Assembly (NCBI GenBank): GCA_028564675.1
Contig: JAOVVO010000053.1
Coordinates: 154,283-218,282, forward strand
Origin: Onchocerca lupi
Taxonomy: Eukaryota; Nematoda; Chromadorea; Rhabditida; Onchocercidae
Length of the DNA: 64,000 nucleotides
Direction of reading: 5' to 3'
The translations under genes were made by a program, and so were the position numbers. Numbering within the stretch: the first letter of the stretch is position 1; every line of letters starts with the position of its first letter. The notes beneath the pieces were generated by a model. That model was not told the DNA's origin. It made no database searches and was given only the letters and a program-made list of their open reading frames with translations. This document shows, one piece after another, positions 41,301 through 53,375 of the stretch.

Positions 41301-44300
41301 TTCGATGGCACAGCTCTGGCAGTGCGAGGTTCGAATGAAATTACTGATGCTGGATTGCCAATCAAATGCATTAACTGGAACCAACAAACATGCAACACCG
41401 ACAAAGAACAATCATTTCCCGTAGTTTTCTTGCTATTAGCCACAAATAATTTTACTTGTTCATCCGCTAAAAATTTAACTATTCACTGATTACTCGAATC
41501 TGAATTAAATTTTAAAATGTTAAAACTGTTTATAGCTGTATTAAAGCAATTTCCGGTTGCTAAGTTAAACTACGCTAACAAATATTTATATATTCCCTAT
41601 ATTTATGAAGAAAATCACAAATAAAATTATTGGAAATATAAGAAAATTACTAGCAACCATTTTTGTCTAATCCAACTTTTCAAATTGTTCATAGTTCAGT
41701 AAAACGAAGTAAAAATTAACTTATGGTAATTGGGCAGTAGTTTTCGCCATATATCTCCTGAACAATAATTATAGATAATGATATCACCTTCCTTGCCCAA
41801 TTCTCAATGAAGCTCACCTAAAATTTCAATAAATAAATAATAAGAAACATTATCACAATTCTGAAACATTAAGAATATCAATACTTGATTGTGATCGTAT
41901 GAGAATGCAAGTTAGATATCTCTATCTGCTTCACCTTATATTTATTAAATAAATTTCTCAAGTCAATTAAATTATCCAAATTAACAAAAAAGCGAAGAGT
42001 AATTAAAAAATCCCAATGCCTTAAATAAAGAACAAATAAATAAAGCAAACTAACCTGATGTCGCCATCGCTTGCTCAGAAAAGAAAGTGTTTTCCAGTAC
42101 GTCGGTGAAGGTATTTGTTCAAGACGAGCGGCACATAAAAATACATCCAGAAGGGTTTTTGTAATTTTAGAAGCCATTATAGATGTGACATCATCTGTGA
42201 ACATAATAATTTAAAAATACAACAAAATCTTCAAGTAAAGAAGGAAAGAAGTCTATCTAAAAGGAAAGTGCTTATTTGAATCGAATTTGCTATAACCCCT
42301 TAATCTTGATAGATGAAAAATAATTGTGCATTAATTGGCAAAAAAGTCAATAGAATCTTCAAGTAAGTTTGACTTTTTCAATCGAATTTTACAATTTATC
42401 TAGCAGTAATATTTGATGAGAATAATAAGTATTAATTATTATAATTAAATCTATATCTCTATTAATAATTAACCAACTTAATCTTAAAACACAGTCCAAA
42501 CTAAATAAAACCAACCCATACACGTTTGTCCCGAAAGAAGCAGATCGGTAACATTGAGTAAAAACTTCAAAATTGCTGGCCAGATTATATCTTGCTGTTT
42601 TCCATCACAATTGATTAAATTCTGGGCAATTGTTCGCAAAACATTCTCTATTTCGTGTGCTTGTTGTGTCGCGGTTACTGATGTTTCTGATCCGCTATTC
42701 TTCCGAACGAAGAGCATTCGTAATGAATCCAGGAGAATGCTTCAAACCCATATTTTAATTGAAGCAATAAACAAAATTAAATAAAAACAATCATATCTGG
42801 AAATATACTTCGAAGTCTGTGCAGCTTCTTTTAAAATATTACATCCTCACTTTTTTTGATAACTAGTGCTATTAAATGAATATGATGCATATTGTGGTAT
42901 AATTCCATAGCAACAAGAGTTGGAAATGAGCAAAACATACGACTAAGAAATTATCATTAAATTTATCTATATAATTATTATAATGTAAAATATTTGACTT
43001 TTATTACTATTATTATTTAAAATAATAGTTCTTCCAAAAAGTCATACTTTTGAGTACTTCAATGAATTGAGTGATAAAATCAAAAAAAAAAAAAAAAAAA
43101 CTGAGATTTGGCAAAAAAAAGATTCGCCCATAATTTGTTCGTGTTAATGTAAAAATGTGAAAAAAAATTACTCATAAAAAGATTTCTTAAGCAATAAAAT
43201 CCCAACAAATCCTTTATAAGTAACACTTTTATTTGGACAATGTTACATGCTATCTTAAATCATCATAAAATACACTTGAATTCTGATAGTAACTTGATGG
43301 TAACTTTTAATTAGTGGTCGAAATACAAAACGCTCGATGAAAAATAGTAATAGAACACAGGTAATTTTTAGCAAAGCATTTTAAATAATAGAAAAGATTC
43401 TAAAAGTACGACAAACCATATATAATTTCCAGGATCATGCTTCATTGGGCTAGGAAGATGTGCTTGTACGGTATCTTTCGATAGTTCGCTCAACCATGTA
43501 CAGTAAGCACGGACTGCAACACAAATTGCTTCGTGTTCTTTGTTCGTAGAATGAGATAATGTTAGTGCATAAGACATTACCTGAAAAAGATTGATTGCAC
43601 TAAAAAGCTCAGTTCTATAAAATATGTACGTACAATGTCGGGAGTTAATATTTGCATGAACAATTAACATCATATTATTTATTATTAATTAATATTTGAA
43701 TTTTGCATTCCCTTGCAGAGTTTATCTTATGAGGGTAAAAAATTATCATAAAAGAACGATATATGTGTCTTGTTTTATTAGAATGTAAATCAAAAAACCC
43801 TAAATGTTATAACAACCAAATATTACTTTTTTGTAAATTGCAGTGTTTATGCAAACTGTCCAATGCCTTGGGTAGATATTAGAACCTAATCTAACTGCTT
43901 AGATCCCGATATAAAAATCAGAATCAACAGTAAGAAATGGAGGAGTAGTAATTGAATAACGAAAGAGACGAAATTAGGATTTGCATACATATTAAATAAC
44001 ATTTAAAAATTACTGATAAGATTTATCGCATAGTCTATGTCCGTAAAATGTCACTTTGAACAAACTGATCTGAACTAATTCTTTTCTGATTGAAAAACTT
44101 AAACATACAAATCAGTGAGAATTTCATAATGATTAGTCTGATTTAAAAGAAGACGTAACTGCCTTATCATTATTCCCCATGTTAATATGAAAATGATGAA
44201 TCGCATCCAATAATATTTTAAAGTCGGAGAACTTCACCCTACTATAACTTATCTTTATTTTGTTTACCAAGTGCGAATTCAGCATTTAACATTGCTTGAT

Positions 44301-44712
44301 TTCGTCAAATTGATCACAAAAAAAGAACCTGTAAAATCCATGAAAGTTGTTCTTCAGTATCAATTTTAAGACACATACGTCCATTTAAATTTTCGCCAAT
44401 TTCATGCAGTAATAACTCTGCCACACTATTACCTGTTTTCCTGTAGAATAGAAATAATTTGTACTGATAAAGTGCTCCGAAATTTTAATAGATTATTGAA
44501 TTTTTTCAGAATATTTATTAATACATCCGTCAAGTCAAAGAAAGCCTAATAAAGTCATACGGAATAATACTCCAGAAAAAATTCGAAAATTATTTGCGAA
44601 TAAAAAACAAAAAAAAAAAAAGACAAACACACTTTGAAAAGACCGATAAAGATGATTGGGCATTATTTAATGGAAAGAATTCAATCAATGGCCATTCAGC
44701 GTAGAGACCCAT
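25904..44712 (-). CDS. RALGAPB: Ral GTPase-activating protein subunit beta (RalGAP beta) orthologue
   Basis: There are 33 exons: 44633-44712, 44329-44440, 43417-43580, 42522-42739, 42055-42194, 41721-41817, 41275-41466, 40756-40893, 40425-40528, 40048-40213, 39578-39694, 39183-39305, 34397-34561, 33789-33991, 33307-33443, 32902-33005, 32413-32544, 31511-31663, 31226-31329, 30986-31111, 30544-30624, 30196-30352, 29746-29962, 29314-29493, 29021-29125, 28705-28828, 28106-28229, 27530-27763, 27087-27242, 26768-26869, 26527-26662, 26323-26439 and 25904-26012. They give 1538 aa (mammalian proteins about 1494) with unbroken phase. Family landmarks run in order: MGLYAEWP at the start, PTYWKTLSFLSKRWRHQ, GRAAALGVLCRIICSKK (about residues 630-645), PPLHSKDLHS, then the C-terminal Rap/Ran-GAP-like region (FYDDL near 1175, HPHWTGDW near 1235) and the Arg-rich end SRRRRAIQEFARKYA. 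Residues about 1333-1384 are a Ser/Asn-rich linker. The beta subunit is non-catalytic and forms the RalGAP complex with an alpha subunit that carries the GAP Asn; the complex inactivates Ral and thereby restrains exocyst and mTORC1 signalling. Confidence 0.95.
30020..30082. repeat. three-copy 21-bp tandem repeat
   Basis: Copies at 30020-30040, 30041-30061 and 30062-30082 share gtaaaaatattaaccatata and differ only in the last base. They lie in the RalGAP beta intron between exons 22 and 23. Confidence 0.9.
35335..35376. repeat. poly(A) tract, 31 A then G then 10 A
   Basis: A run of 31 adenines is followed by one G and ten more adenines, inside the largest RalGAP beta intron. In the transcribed (minus) sense it is poly(T). 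It may be a retroposed tail or simple-sequence expansion. Confidence 0.9.
35657..35680. repeat. poly(A) tract of 24 A next to a GC-rich mini-palindrome
   Basis: Twenty-four adenines are followed by ccaaccctgccaggagggta, which contains the palindromic core cctgccagg with ccct/aggg flanks. This short GC-rich patch stands out in an otherwise AT-rich intron. Confidence 0.8.
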
Positions 44713-46017
44713 TTCTTGATCGTACAAAATCAGCAAACAATCTGTGCTGTTATCACATTTTCATCGATTTGATTAAAAAATCCTCAAATGCGCAATGATT
44801 ATTTGCTGTTTAATGAGAGAACTTCACAAATGATCGATTTGACTTGCTGTCACATCGAATTACATCAATCTAATTGTGATTTAAGCAGATCATTTAAATG
44901 AATCAATTATACTATTACAATAAATCAATCTGTTAAGATGTCTTCTGAATGTTCAGAGCAAATTTCGAGAAAAAAAAACCAAAGGAAAATTAAATTTGTA
45001 ATGAGCAGCACCAACCTCATTGATACTAACAACTGAATAATAAAAGTGACAAATTCTTCCGGAAAACAGTCTACCTATCAAGTATCGCTTAGAAAATTAG
45101 CTTGACGGAAATTTCCAAAACGATACCAACTAAGAGTAAAATAATTTATAATTAAAAACTTTATATTTTGGCAATTTACCATTTTCAAACTAAATATATT
45201 TTCAGAAGGTTCCTGCCACTTGATTTCATGTTATAAAAGAAAGCCAATCAATTCGATTCGGCAGGGCATTCATGAACTAAGCAGTTAATCACAAGAATAA
45301 AACATTTTTAGAAAACCTTTATTAAGAAATTGACAAGAAAAAAGTAAAACGAGAATAATTAAACAAAAAACATGGACGAAAATGATCAATGCAATGAGAA
45401 AATCGGACACAGAGATCGATAATCGAAAAGTTGTTTTGAATTTTAGAAGTTCGTACAAATGATACCAAGCTAATCTACAAGACCAGTGAACTATAATTTG
45501 TTTAGATCAATTTAACGAATATTATTCTTTTGTTATTTTAAATTTTTTTGAACAAAAAATGAATCGTAGATACAGTCAATACATGATAACATCAATATCG
45601 AAATTAAAATGAAGCACTAAAGTTATAATTAATAATAGCCGAACATACAGCTGGATAAAAATAAGAATTGAAAACTATAATTTAAAGAGACAACCAAATA
45701 ACTACAATATTGCAACAGATGGATCAGATGAAAAAAATAAAATAAAAAAAATAGCAAGACTAAAAACTATAACTTGAGACAACCAAATGACTACAATGTT
45801 GCAACAGATAAATCAGGAACAAAAAACAAAATAAAAAAAATAAGATTAAAAACTATAGCTTGAAAAGAGAATTAAATAAATATAATATTGCAACAGATAG
45901 ATCAGGTACAAAAAATGAAATAAAAAAATACGGCTAAAAACTATAACCTAAAGTGACAACTAAATAACTACAATATTGTAACAGATGGATAAAACTAATG
46001 GAACAAAATAAATAATG
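44713..46017. other. gap between RalGAP beta and the upstream gene
   Basis: This 1.3 kb gap lies between the RalGAP beta start codon and the probable stop codon of the next minus-strand gene. It should hold the RalGAP beta promoter and the upstream gene's 3' UTR. Its only clear structure is the tandem repeat at 45671-46000. The spacing is too wide for a typical nematode operon. Confidence 0.6.
45671..46000. repeat. four-copy diverged tandem repeat, unit 86-92 bp
   Basis: Units start with aaaactata(a/g) at 45671, 45763, 45849 and 45937. Each continues with a form of acaaccaaataactacaata and ttg(c/t)aacagat(g/a)gat, then an A-rich spacer such as aaaaaataaaataaaaaaaa. Copies differ by scattered substitutions and small indels, so the array is not very recent. 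It lies directly downstream of the unrecognised gene ending at 46018. Confidence 0.85.
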
Positions 46018-49000
46018 CTAATATACAATTGGTGATTCTATATGATCATAATAAGCATTAATTACGGTGCCAAGAAATCGCAATGGAATTTTGAAAAAGG
46101 CTGTAACAAGTCCTACAAAAATTCTGTAAAAAAAAGAGAAATTTTCAAAGAAACACCTTGGAATACATGGCATATAACGGAGATCATTTATATATTGCTG
46201 AAAACTCCTTGAGTACTCAAGAAGAGAGGAATAATTAAAAGATGTTGAAGGCAAATTCTGTGAAATATGTTACGAGTTGCAAATCAAAAACCTTATTGGA
46301 ATTGAAGAAGTCTCAGTGAATGAGGCAAACATTGTAGGATGCAATCTGATTTTTAAATTAAATTTTAGCAATTTTATTAAGATACAGTAATATAGTGGTA
46401 AAAGTTAAAAAAAAAAAAAGAAAAGAAAGACAGAATTGCTATTTTATGCTATGAAATGCTATGTTATGTCAGCGATTACAAAATAATCACTATAGAAAAA
46501 AAAAGAAAAAAAAAACATTTTCAAATTTAGAAATAAATGAAACCCAATTTTCACTCTTGCTTGACCCCCTGTAATTTAGAATTGACGAAATAAAAAGAGC
46601 TTCATTTTTACCTTATTCGATTCACCCTATTAGTGAAAGCTATGATAGATTTTCTTAAAGAGAGAAATCCAATGTACAAATACGAAAAAGGAAATGCCAA
46701 TATTTCATGAATCTATCCACCGAACGTCACTTTATCTTTGCAAGGTGCATGAATGATCTTTAAATAATGCATACGATCAAAATCGCGTATCTCCCGTCTT
46801 CGTTCTTCTTCGAACAATATCGCACAGATTTTCATCGTTTCCTCAATATCAGGTTCTGCAACAATGTTAGGTATTAACTGACATTTCTCTTGAAAGAAAA
46901 AATAAAGATACCGCGATTGAAAACAAAGAAAATTCCGTAAAAAAGCAAAAACAAAATATATGTTGAAGTAATTTTGGTTCACAGGACATAAAATTTGTTG
47001 CAGTAAAAGTTTGATAATAAGGTATATTATAAAACTTTTGCTGCAGTAAATTAATATTTTCATAAAAGTATCAGGAACTATAAATTTATACCATCAAATT
47101 TGCAGTTTTGCATGAGATGACGTGCATATAAAAGTGCTAATTCTCTGTCAAACAATGAAGTGCCAATGCCAGGAACAGACGATAAAATCTGGAATGCAAT
47201 AACAGCAGTAAGATATTTTCGCAAATTCGCAAATTCTAAAAACTTATCTGATTTTAGATTTTTATAATAAATGTTAATAAAAATGTAGAAGATTTTCAAG
47301 AACTGCCCAATGCATTTAATGTGATAGGCATCCTGAAATGTTCTTGACAAATAAATTTCGGCACAAAAAGCATTTCATGGTGATTAAGTATCAGATCCTC
47401 TATAGAATTATAAGTAATGCAAATGTCAGTAAAAAATGATTGAAGATTCAATTTATGCAAGAAATAATTTAATTTAACTTACGTCATCACAATAATCTAA
47501 TGCATGGATAAAATCAGAAGCACTGCGTTCGGTGTGAACAACATAATACAAAAGTAGAATGGAGTAACACATCAATGTGATACCGACTAAATGCCGTTTC
47601 AGTCCACTAACCACATACTCAGTCTGTCGTCTTACATGAAATATTTTTGCACTCCCAGAATTACAATCCTGAAATTGAAATAGTAATTGTAAATGGTTAA
47701 GGAATATCTCAAAATTAAGAAAGAGAACTGAACTTATAAGTCAATCCATATTCCATCTAAATATGCCATGATATTTGAAAACGATATGCAAACTGCAATG
47801 GCTAAGCGGCTAAGAGCTAAAGCATATGTCTCAAATTCGAAAAATGAATTACTGGAACCAAATAATTTGAACCATTAGTAGCATAAATGGCAAAAGAATT
47901 ATTGGATGAATTATTTTCTACCGTATGAATCACAAAAAGTTAAAGAAGTATTTACGAAAACAAAGATAATTGTAAATAACCAAAAAAAAAAATCACCGAT
48001 GAATTATTGCCACTATCAGATACATGTTTTTCATCGCAAGCAGCAAGTCGATTGTGCTCTTCGGATATTTTTCTCTTAGCTTTTTCATGTTCTGAATAGG
48101 CTAATTCTGAAAATGCTTTTCAAAATTTTGAAAATTCTTTTAAAATGATTCATTTAAGAATGATTGGTCTAGCATATATTGCTTGAATTCAAATAGATAT
48201 TATGCATTTGAAGAGGTTTATACTGATATTCAGATAAATAGTTAAATTCTGAAAGGCTGCAGTACAAGAATATTTATATCAAAAAAGTATTACTACTACT
48301 ATTCAGCTAGGCATTACAAAATTTATTCTTTAGAACAAAGCAAATGATTTTAGCAATTGAGTTCTGGTAGTTTATAAAAAAGTTGTTGTATTTTGTTCAT
48401 AATAGAGTAGATCTTGAAAAAAAAAAAAAAAAAGATTTGAATCTTTGATGTATTTATAGAGTTCAAAGTATAATATCCAATAAAAATACGCCTTTGTTTT
48501 GAAAAAAAAGAGACTAACGAGTACCTTCAAAAACACCACTTGGAAACAACTCAATAACACGTACAGCGAGTACACCACGACGAAGTGCATGGACAGCTAA
48601 TCGAAAAGTGTGTCTATCTAGCATCACTCTGTAAAACAAAAGCAAGGTATCAGAAAAGAAAAATTGACCGGAACATATTCAATTTAAATTAATTGATACA
48701 CTATTTGAATTCAACAAAGTATCTGGTAACAGCAGAATGAAATGGACAATTCGAATTCTTTTCAAGCGCTTCACTTGAAGCAGGAATGCTTTAGAACTGA
48801 CAATTATGCTGTTGACCTTTACTCTGAGCAGTATTATTTAATGCGTTATATAAATATGTGAAATAAAGGTTACTGCGCTCGTGACACGAAGGAACGCTTT
48901 GGAATCGATAGTTAGGCTGTTGATCTTTACTCTGATCAGTTTTACTTAATGATCAGTATTACTCTCGTAAAATGTTGGAAAACTAGCTTTTACGTGTCTT

Positions 49001-49579
49001 GATAGAAGTACGAATTCCAGAATTTCGAATTCATTTCTTAACTGATTTCGATTTGTAATGATTAATGCTGTAATTCGAAATTTAAGCAATCAATTCCATC
49101 AAATAAGACAAAATCAAGTGATAGGTAAAAGAGGGTTATATAAAAACAGGTTGAGTAATTCCTATGATTTCTGCGATGGAGTTCGGCATATTTTGGAAGA
49201 ATGAAGAAGTGTAAAAATAACTTGGATAATTATTTGTCCATAGTTGGAAATACTACGAACAAACTGTAGAACTAAATTTATTGTAAAAATGCTAGAGTTT
49301 ATGCAGAATGAAAAAAAAAAAAGGAAGAAATATGGCGCTACTTGCAAAAAGCAAACATGAATTGCAGTGCATTTATGAATGATGTCATTTATGTAAGTAA
49401 TAGAAATTAAAAAAAAAAAAAACTCAATAATTTACTCACTCAGAATCTCCTTTTTCACCGGAAAATAAGCTGATCGCTTCCATGATACATTTATGAGCTT
49501 CCTCCAACAGATAGCAACCTTGTGATACGGTTAGGTCAACAAAATCATAAGCACCAATTTCATCGCCATCCATATTCAT
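46018..49579 (-). CDS. unrecognised conserved-looking protein, 333 aa (alternative 259 aa)
   Basis: Exons: 49440-49579, 48525-48628, 47997-48106, 47483-47668, 47092-47188, then either 46731-46855 plus 46018-46257 (333 aa, TAG) or 46713-46855 alone (259 aa, TAG). All phases agree in both versions. The N-terminal region is acidic (MNMDGDEIGAYDF) and probably helical (residues about 20-80, with RHTFRLAVHALRRG). Residues about 82-122 are a charged, Ser/Asn-containing linker. A hydrophobic stretch LVGITLMCYSILLLYYVV (about 145-162) could be a membrane helix, followed by helical segments with EEERRREIRDFDR. In the long form a hydrophobic C-terminus (IFVGLVTAFFKIPLRFLG) could be a second membrane or anchor segment. 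I do not recognise the family. The start ATG lies 5 nt after a tttttcag acceptor, which suggests trans-splicing. Confidence 0.78.
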
Positions 49580-49584
49580 GATGG

Positions 49585-49595
49585 CTGAAAAATTT
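49585..49595 (-). other. probable spliced-leader acceptor of the 46-49.6 kb gene
   Basis: On the minus strand aatttttcag precedes CCATCATG, placing a strong nematode acceptor 5 nt before the start codon. No upstream coding exon was found. A cis-spliced leader exon would be the alternative. Confidence 0.5.
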
Positions 49596-49637
49596 TCGAC
49601 AGATTATAAAAAGCAAGCAACAAATGTAAACTTAAAT

Positions 49638-49686
49638 GCTGCATGCATGCATGCAATAAACTGCATGCAGTATGCAGCGTGCAGCT
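49638..49686. promoter_or_regulatory. GCATGC-rich palindromic block
   Basis: ctgcatgcatgcatgcaataaa is followed by ctgcatgcagtatgcagcgtgcagctg, a dense run of TGCATGCA and CTGCA(T/G) palindromes about 55-105 bp upstream of the probable trans-splice site of the 46-49.6 kb gene. Its position suits a promoter or a simple-sequence expansion; binding proteins are not known from the sequence. Confidence 0.45.
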
Positions 49687-50067
49687 GATGATTGCACTAT
49701 GGGATGCAAATGAAAGTAAGTAAGCAAATAAATCTTGCTTAACGATGAAAAATGAAATTATTAGATTTTAGAGGAAGCATCATCAACACTATTATAACTA
49801 AGCTAATTCTAAATCAACAATTTACCCTCAAATCCCAACTGATTCATCATTTCCTCTATTTTCTCGTCTCATCACTCTTCATCTACACACTACATCATTC
49901 ATTTCTAGCTACACTATGCGATCTCTTGCTCCTCCCACGATCTCTGACATTTCTCTTAACTCTCTTCAAGCTAATATTTGTTGTTTTCCATAATATAGCT
50001 GATCTTTTCTACCGTATCTGACATGCAAATTTCTTAGGTAATTGCGAAAAAGCATCAGTTGCAAATG

Positions 50068-50096
50068 CGACGTGACGTGACGTAACGTGATGACGT
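50068..50096. promoter_or_regulatory. cluster of five ACGT (CRE/bZIP-like) cores
   Basis: gcgacgtgacgtgacgtaac and gtgatgacgtg give five ACGT cores within 29 bp, several in TGACGT context, the half-site bound by CREB/ATF bZIP factors. It lies about 500 bp upstream of the 46-49.6 kb gene. CG-containing words are scarce in this AT-rich window, so the cluster stands out. Confidence 0.45.
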
Positions 50097-52967
50097 GAAA
50101 TGAGATGACAGTATGTTGAGGAATGATTAATTAAAGTAAGGATGAATTTCTGTCATTTCATCATCCGTCTCCTGCAGATCTATTTGATGAGAAAGAAATT
50201 TGCATAAATTTATCCATTCTTGATTCTAAATTTTCGAATTATTGCAAATTTTGCATGCGATTAATTGCATGTAATTACCTGAAAATCTCCATGAATTGTT
50301 CAAATCTTCGAAATTTCGCCCAAGAAATTGAAGTAAATATCAATCAATCGTTCTCCCTTCTGGATGATTTGAATGACTCATCTAAATCATTTATAAGGTA
50401 TTAGTCATAAAACTTGATCTAAATGACAGATGATGTGAGTTTGCATGAGTAGGAGCAGAATACAAAGTTCCATCTTCCGGAGTACCAATCAATATTGCAT
50501 TATGACAAAACAAATGGGATGTTAACCTTTAACCTCCAAGTTCCATCTAACATTTCGAAAGTGATCATTTAAATCATTTATTGAATTTGTTCTGAGTCAT
50601 ACTATTTTTAGCATTTCTCATCGTACTTATTCAATTGCAGTATAAAAATATTAAATTCACTTAAATTGAATTTATCAAATTCATTTAAATTCAATCCATT
50701 TAAATTAATTTTTTAATAAAATTCGTTAAATTAAATTTACATAAACATTTCAGAAAGCATCAAGAATCGATATGAAGGAATAGATGAATATATGGAAAGA
50801 ATTTGAAGAGAGATATTCGATGCAAATGAAGATGATAATCTGGTATGGAATTTTGTATAAATTTTTCCGGCCATGATTTCCGGATAGATTAAAAAATCAA
50901 ACGATACCAAAAGAAACGGAAAAGAAAAGAAAGATAGTTCTGCTTTCTTTGAGTTTTAAACTAAGCTCAAATATTCATTATTTTACTCTAAAAGTTTGAA
51001 ATTTGTAATTTCCTTGTGTCAAATTTTGCCATCTGAAATTAGAAACCATTTTCAGAACCGAAAAAAAAAAAACTTTTCATTGAATCATTGGCAAGAATGC
51101 GAGCACGTCAATGATCCATCTCGATATTCGATATTCAGGTTAACTAACTTTAACTGTAACAACGTAGATAATGCTTGCTCCAAGTATCATTATGACCTTG
51201 ATGAACTTGATTAATTAATTTATTAATTTGATAATGAATTACATTTGTATGCAGATTCTATCCAAGCTTACTGCTATAGTAACGTACGTCTTACGCAGAA
51301 CAGCAGATCGGAAATCATTCCGCACTAAAAAATTATATTATTTTTTGCTATAGTAATATAATTTTTCGTCAAATCTTAAAGCTGTAGTTTTTCGCCTCTT
51401 GATAATTCCATTTCAATGAATGAAGTTGTTCTACAATCTGATATTTTCATTCTTTCGGCGGTCTAATAACCGATCTTTTATTTACGGCGAAATTGATTTC
51501 ATGTACAAACTTGGAATTGAATTGAATGTAGCAATCTACTCTTCAGCAGCAGTCAAATTCTGCATCCGATACACGTTGTTTTAGGATAATTAACAATTTC
51601 ATGAAACTTTTTTCATTTCAAACTGCAAACTAAACATTTTTCATTTCAAACTATGGATTATGCAATTTTCAAAATATTCAATTTGATTTCATCCTTGCTA
51701 AAATTAAATTCTATAACTTTGTTGACTTCAGCATCCGTTGTTGCTCTTCCATCCGGAAAAAATTTGTAAATGATTAGACTCTCAAGAGTCTGTATAGATG
51801 AAAACCAACTTGGGCGCTTTTCATCACGTCGATCTCGATTTCTCGATTTCTGCTAACGCCTAGAGAGAGAGTTTCAAATCGAGTTTCAGCAAAATGAAAT
51901 TAGCGATAATGAAATTACTTATGTCGATGAATATTCTGTCAATTATCATTGAATATATCTGCACATATCAATTATGGCACTCTTTTAGCAAAATAAAGAT
52001 TATATAAAATTGGCAATATGTTCAATTAATTAATTATGCAAATGAACTAATGAAAAATGCAAATTAATCCCACTGTCATCCATCAGATAAATTAACGCCT
52101 AGCGAATCGTAAAGTCTGATTATATCCTTTTGATAAGAACTTTTTTGCAACAAGATTCAAGTTCAGATAATTAAAATTCAACTTAATTGTTGCTTGAAAA
52201 AGTTTTAAGATGAAAATTTTTTTTGCTCGAAGATTTCTGATTTCTAGTTATTGCCCTGTTTTTTGATTCTGGTGATAAGTGATGTTCTGATATGCAACAA
52301 AAGCAACTTCATTCTGTTCCAAGTTTTGATTTTTTATATTTGGATGACAATAAACATCGAAATTTATAGATTACACCACGAAAATAACACCAATAAATAA
52401 TTAGATAATAAATTTTCACTTTTATGTAAAAAATCATTTGACCTTTCTTCTTAACCTTTGTTCTTAATTTGCGAAAGGAGCCAATGGTTGAATTCTGAAT
52501 TACAAAATCGAATTTTTCCTAAGAATTTTTTCTTAAAAATTAAATGTCATTTAAATTGATCACTTGAATTTTAATTTTGTTCCCTTTTTTTAATTATAGT
52601 TAATCTTCGAACCGTCAGGCCTGAGATTTTTTTTTAGCTTCAGATATCTATAATTCTGAGAACTATTTCATGATAGAATATTCTTTTTGAAGGTACTGTA
52701 AATGAATAAGTGCAAGTTCTAAATTTAAAAAAAAAAACCCCAACAAATTAAAAATTAATAAACATGCATTAACAATAAGCTTAAATCCTAATCGACTTCA
52801 TAAAAGACTTGTTTCTCAATTTGTCCTTCAAAATTGGCGAATATTTGGTCAAGATATTTTTATCAATAAATTGTTATTTCATTATAAATAGGAACACAAC
52901 TGTAAAATGCATCGAACAAAAAAGATTTCGAATAGATGATTTTGCAAAAATCGTTTTGCGAAAATGC

Positions 52968-52986
52968 GAAAATGCTTCGCATTTTC
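52968..52986. repeat. small 8-bp stem, 3-nt loop hairpin
   Basis: gaaaatgc (52968-52975), loop ttc, then gcattttc (52979-52986). An extra copy of gaaaatgc lies immediately upstream at 52960-52967. Confidence 0.6.
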
Positions 52987-53307
52987 TTCCTTTTTCCATA
53001 TTCTTTCCTGACTTTGTTTGATTACATTTTACCGAATTTCTTTCGTTGTGCCAACAAACGTGTACATCCGGCGCGTTGCCTGAAAAATTGAATTCTCTTT
53101 TTCCAGTTTTCGTATAATTAACATTATCTCCAATCATTGCAAATTTTCTCAGTAAAGACAGACGACTACTTTCAAATCAATTTTAAATATATAAGGCAAT
53201 TGGATGTATGCTTTAATTTGTTGAAAATTGAAAAACTTTTTCCATGATTATAAATTTATCAGATCATTTGCTCCTACAGAATGATTTTTGCAGAAAATGA
53301 AGTCAAC

Positions 53308-53375
53308 CTAAGAGTAAGATCAGTTTTAAAAGCAATTTAACTCAAGAGTAAGATCTAATCCAGAAGTAAGATCAA
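53308..53375. repeat. three-copy agagtaagatc direct repeat
   Basis: ctaagagtaagatcagtttt, ctcaagagtaagatctaatc and ccagaagtaagatcaatttc follow one another about 20-40 bp apart just downstream of the MBL-fold gene stop codon, in its probable 3' UTR. Confidence 0.7.

Noticed and set aside
42484..42521. C-terminal extension of the minus-strand frame at 42484-42717
   Set aside because: It is read-through into the intron. The donor T/gtatgg at 42521 joins in phase to the next conserved RalGAP beta exon.
49752..50021. 89-codon plus-strand frame with hydrophobic translation
   Set aside because: It is Leu/Ile/Phe-rich low complexity from AT-rich DNA, has no splice or family support, and overlaps a probable promoter region of the opposite-strand gene.
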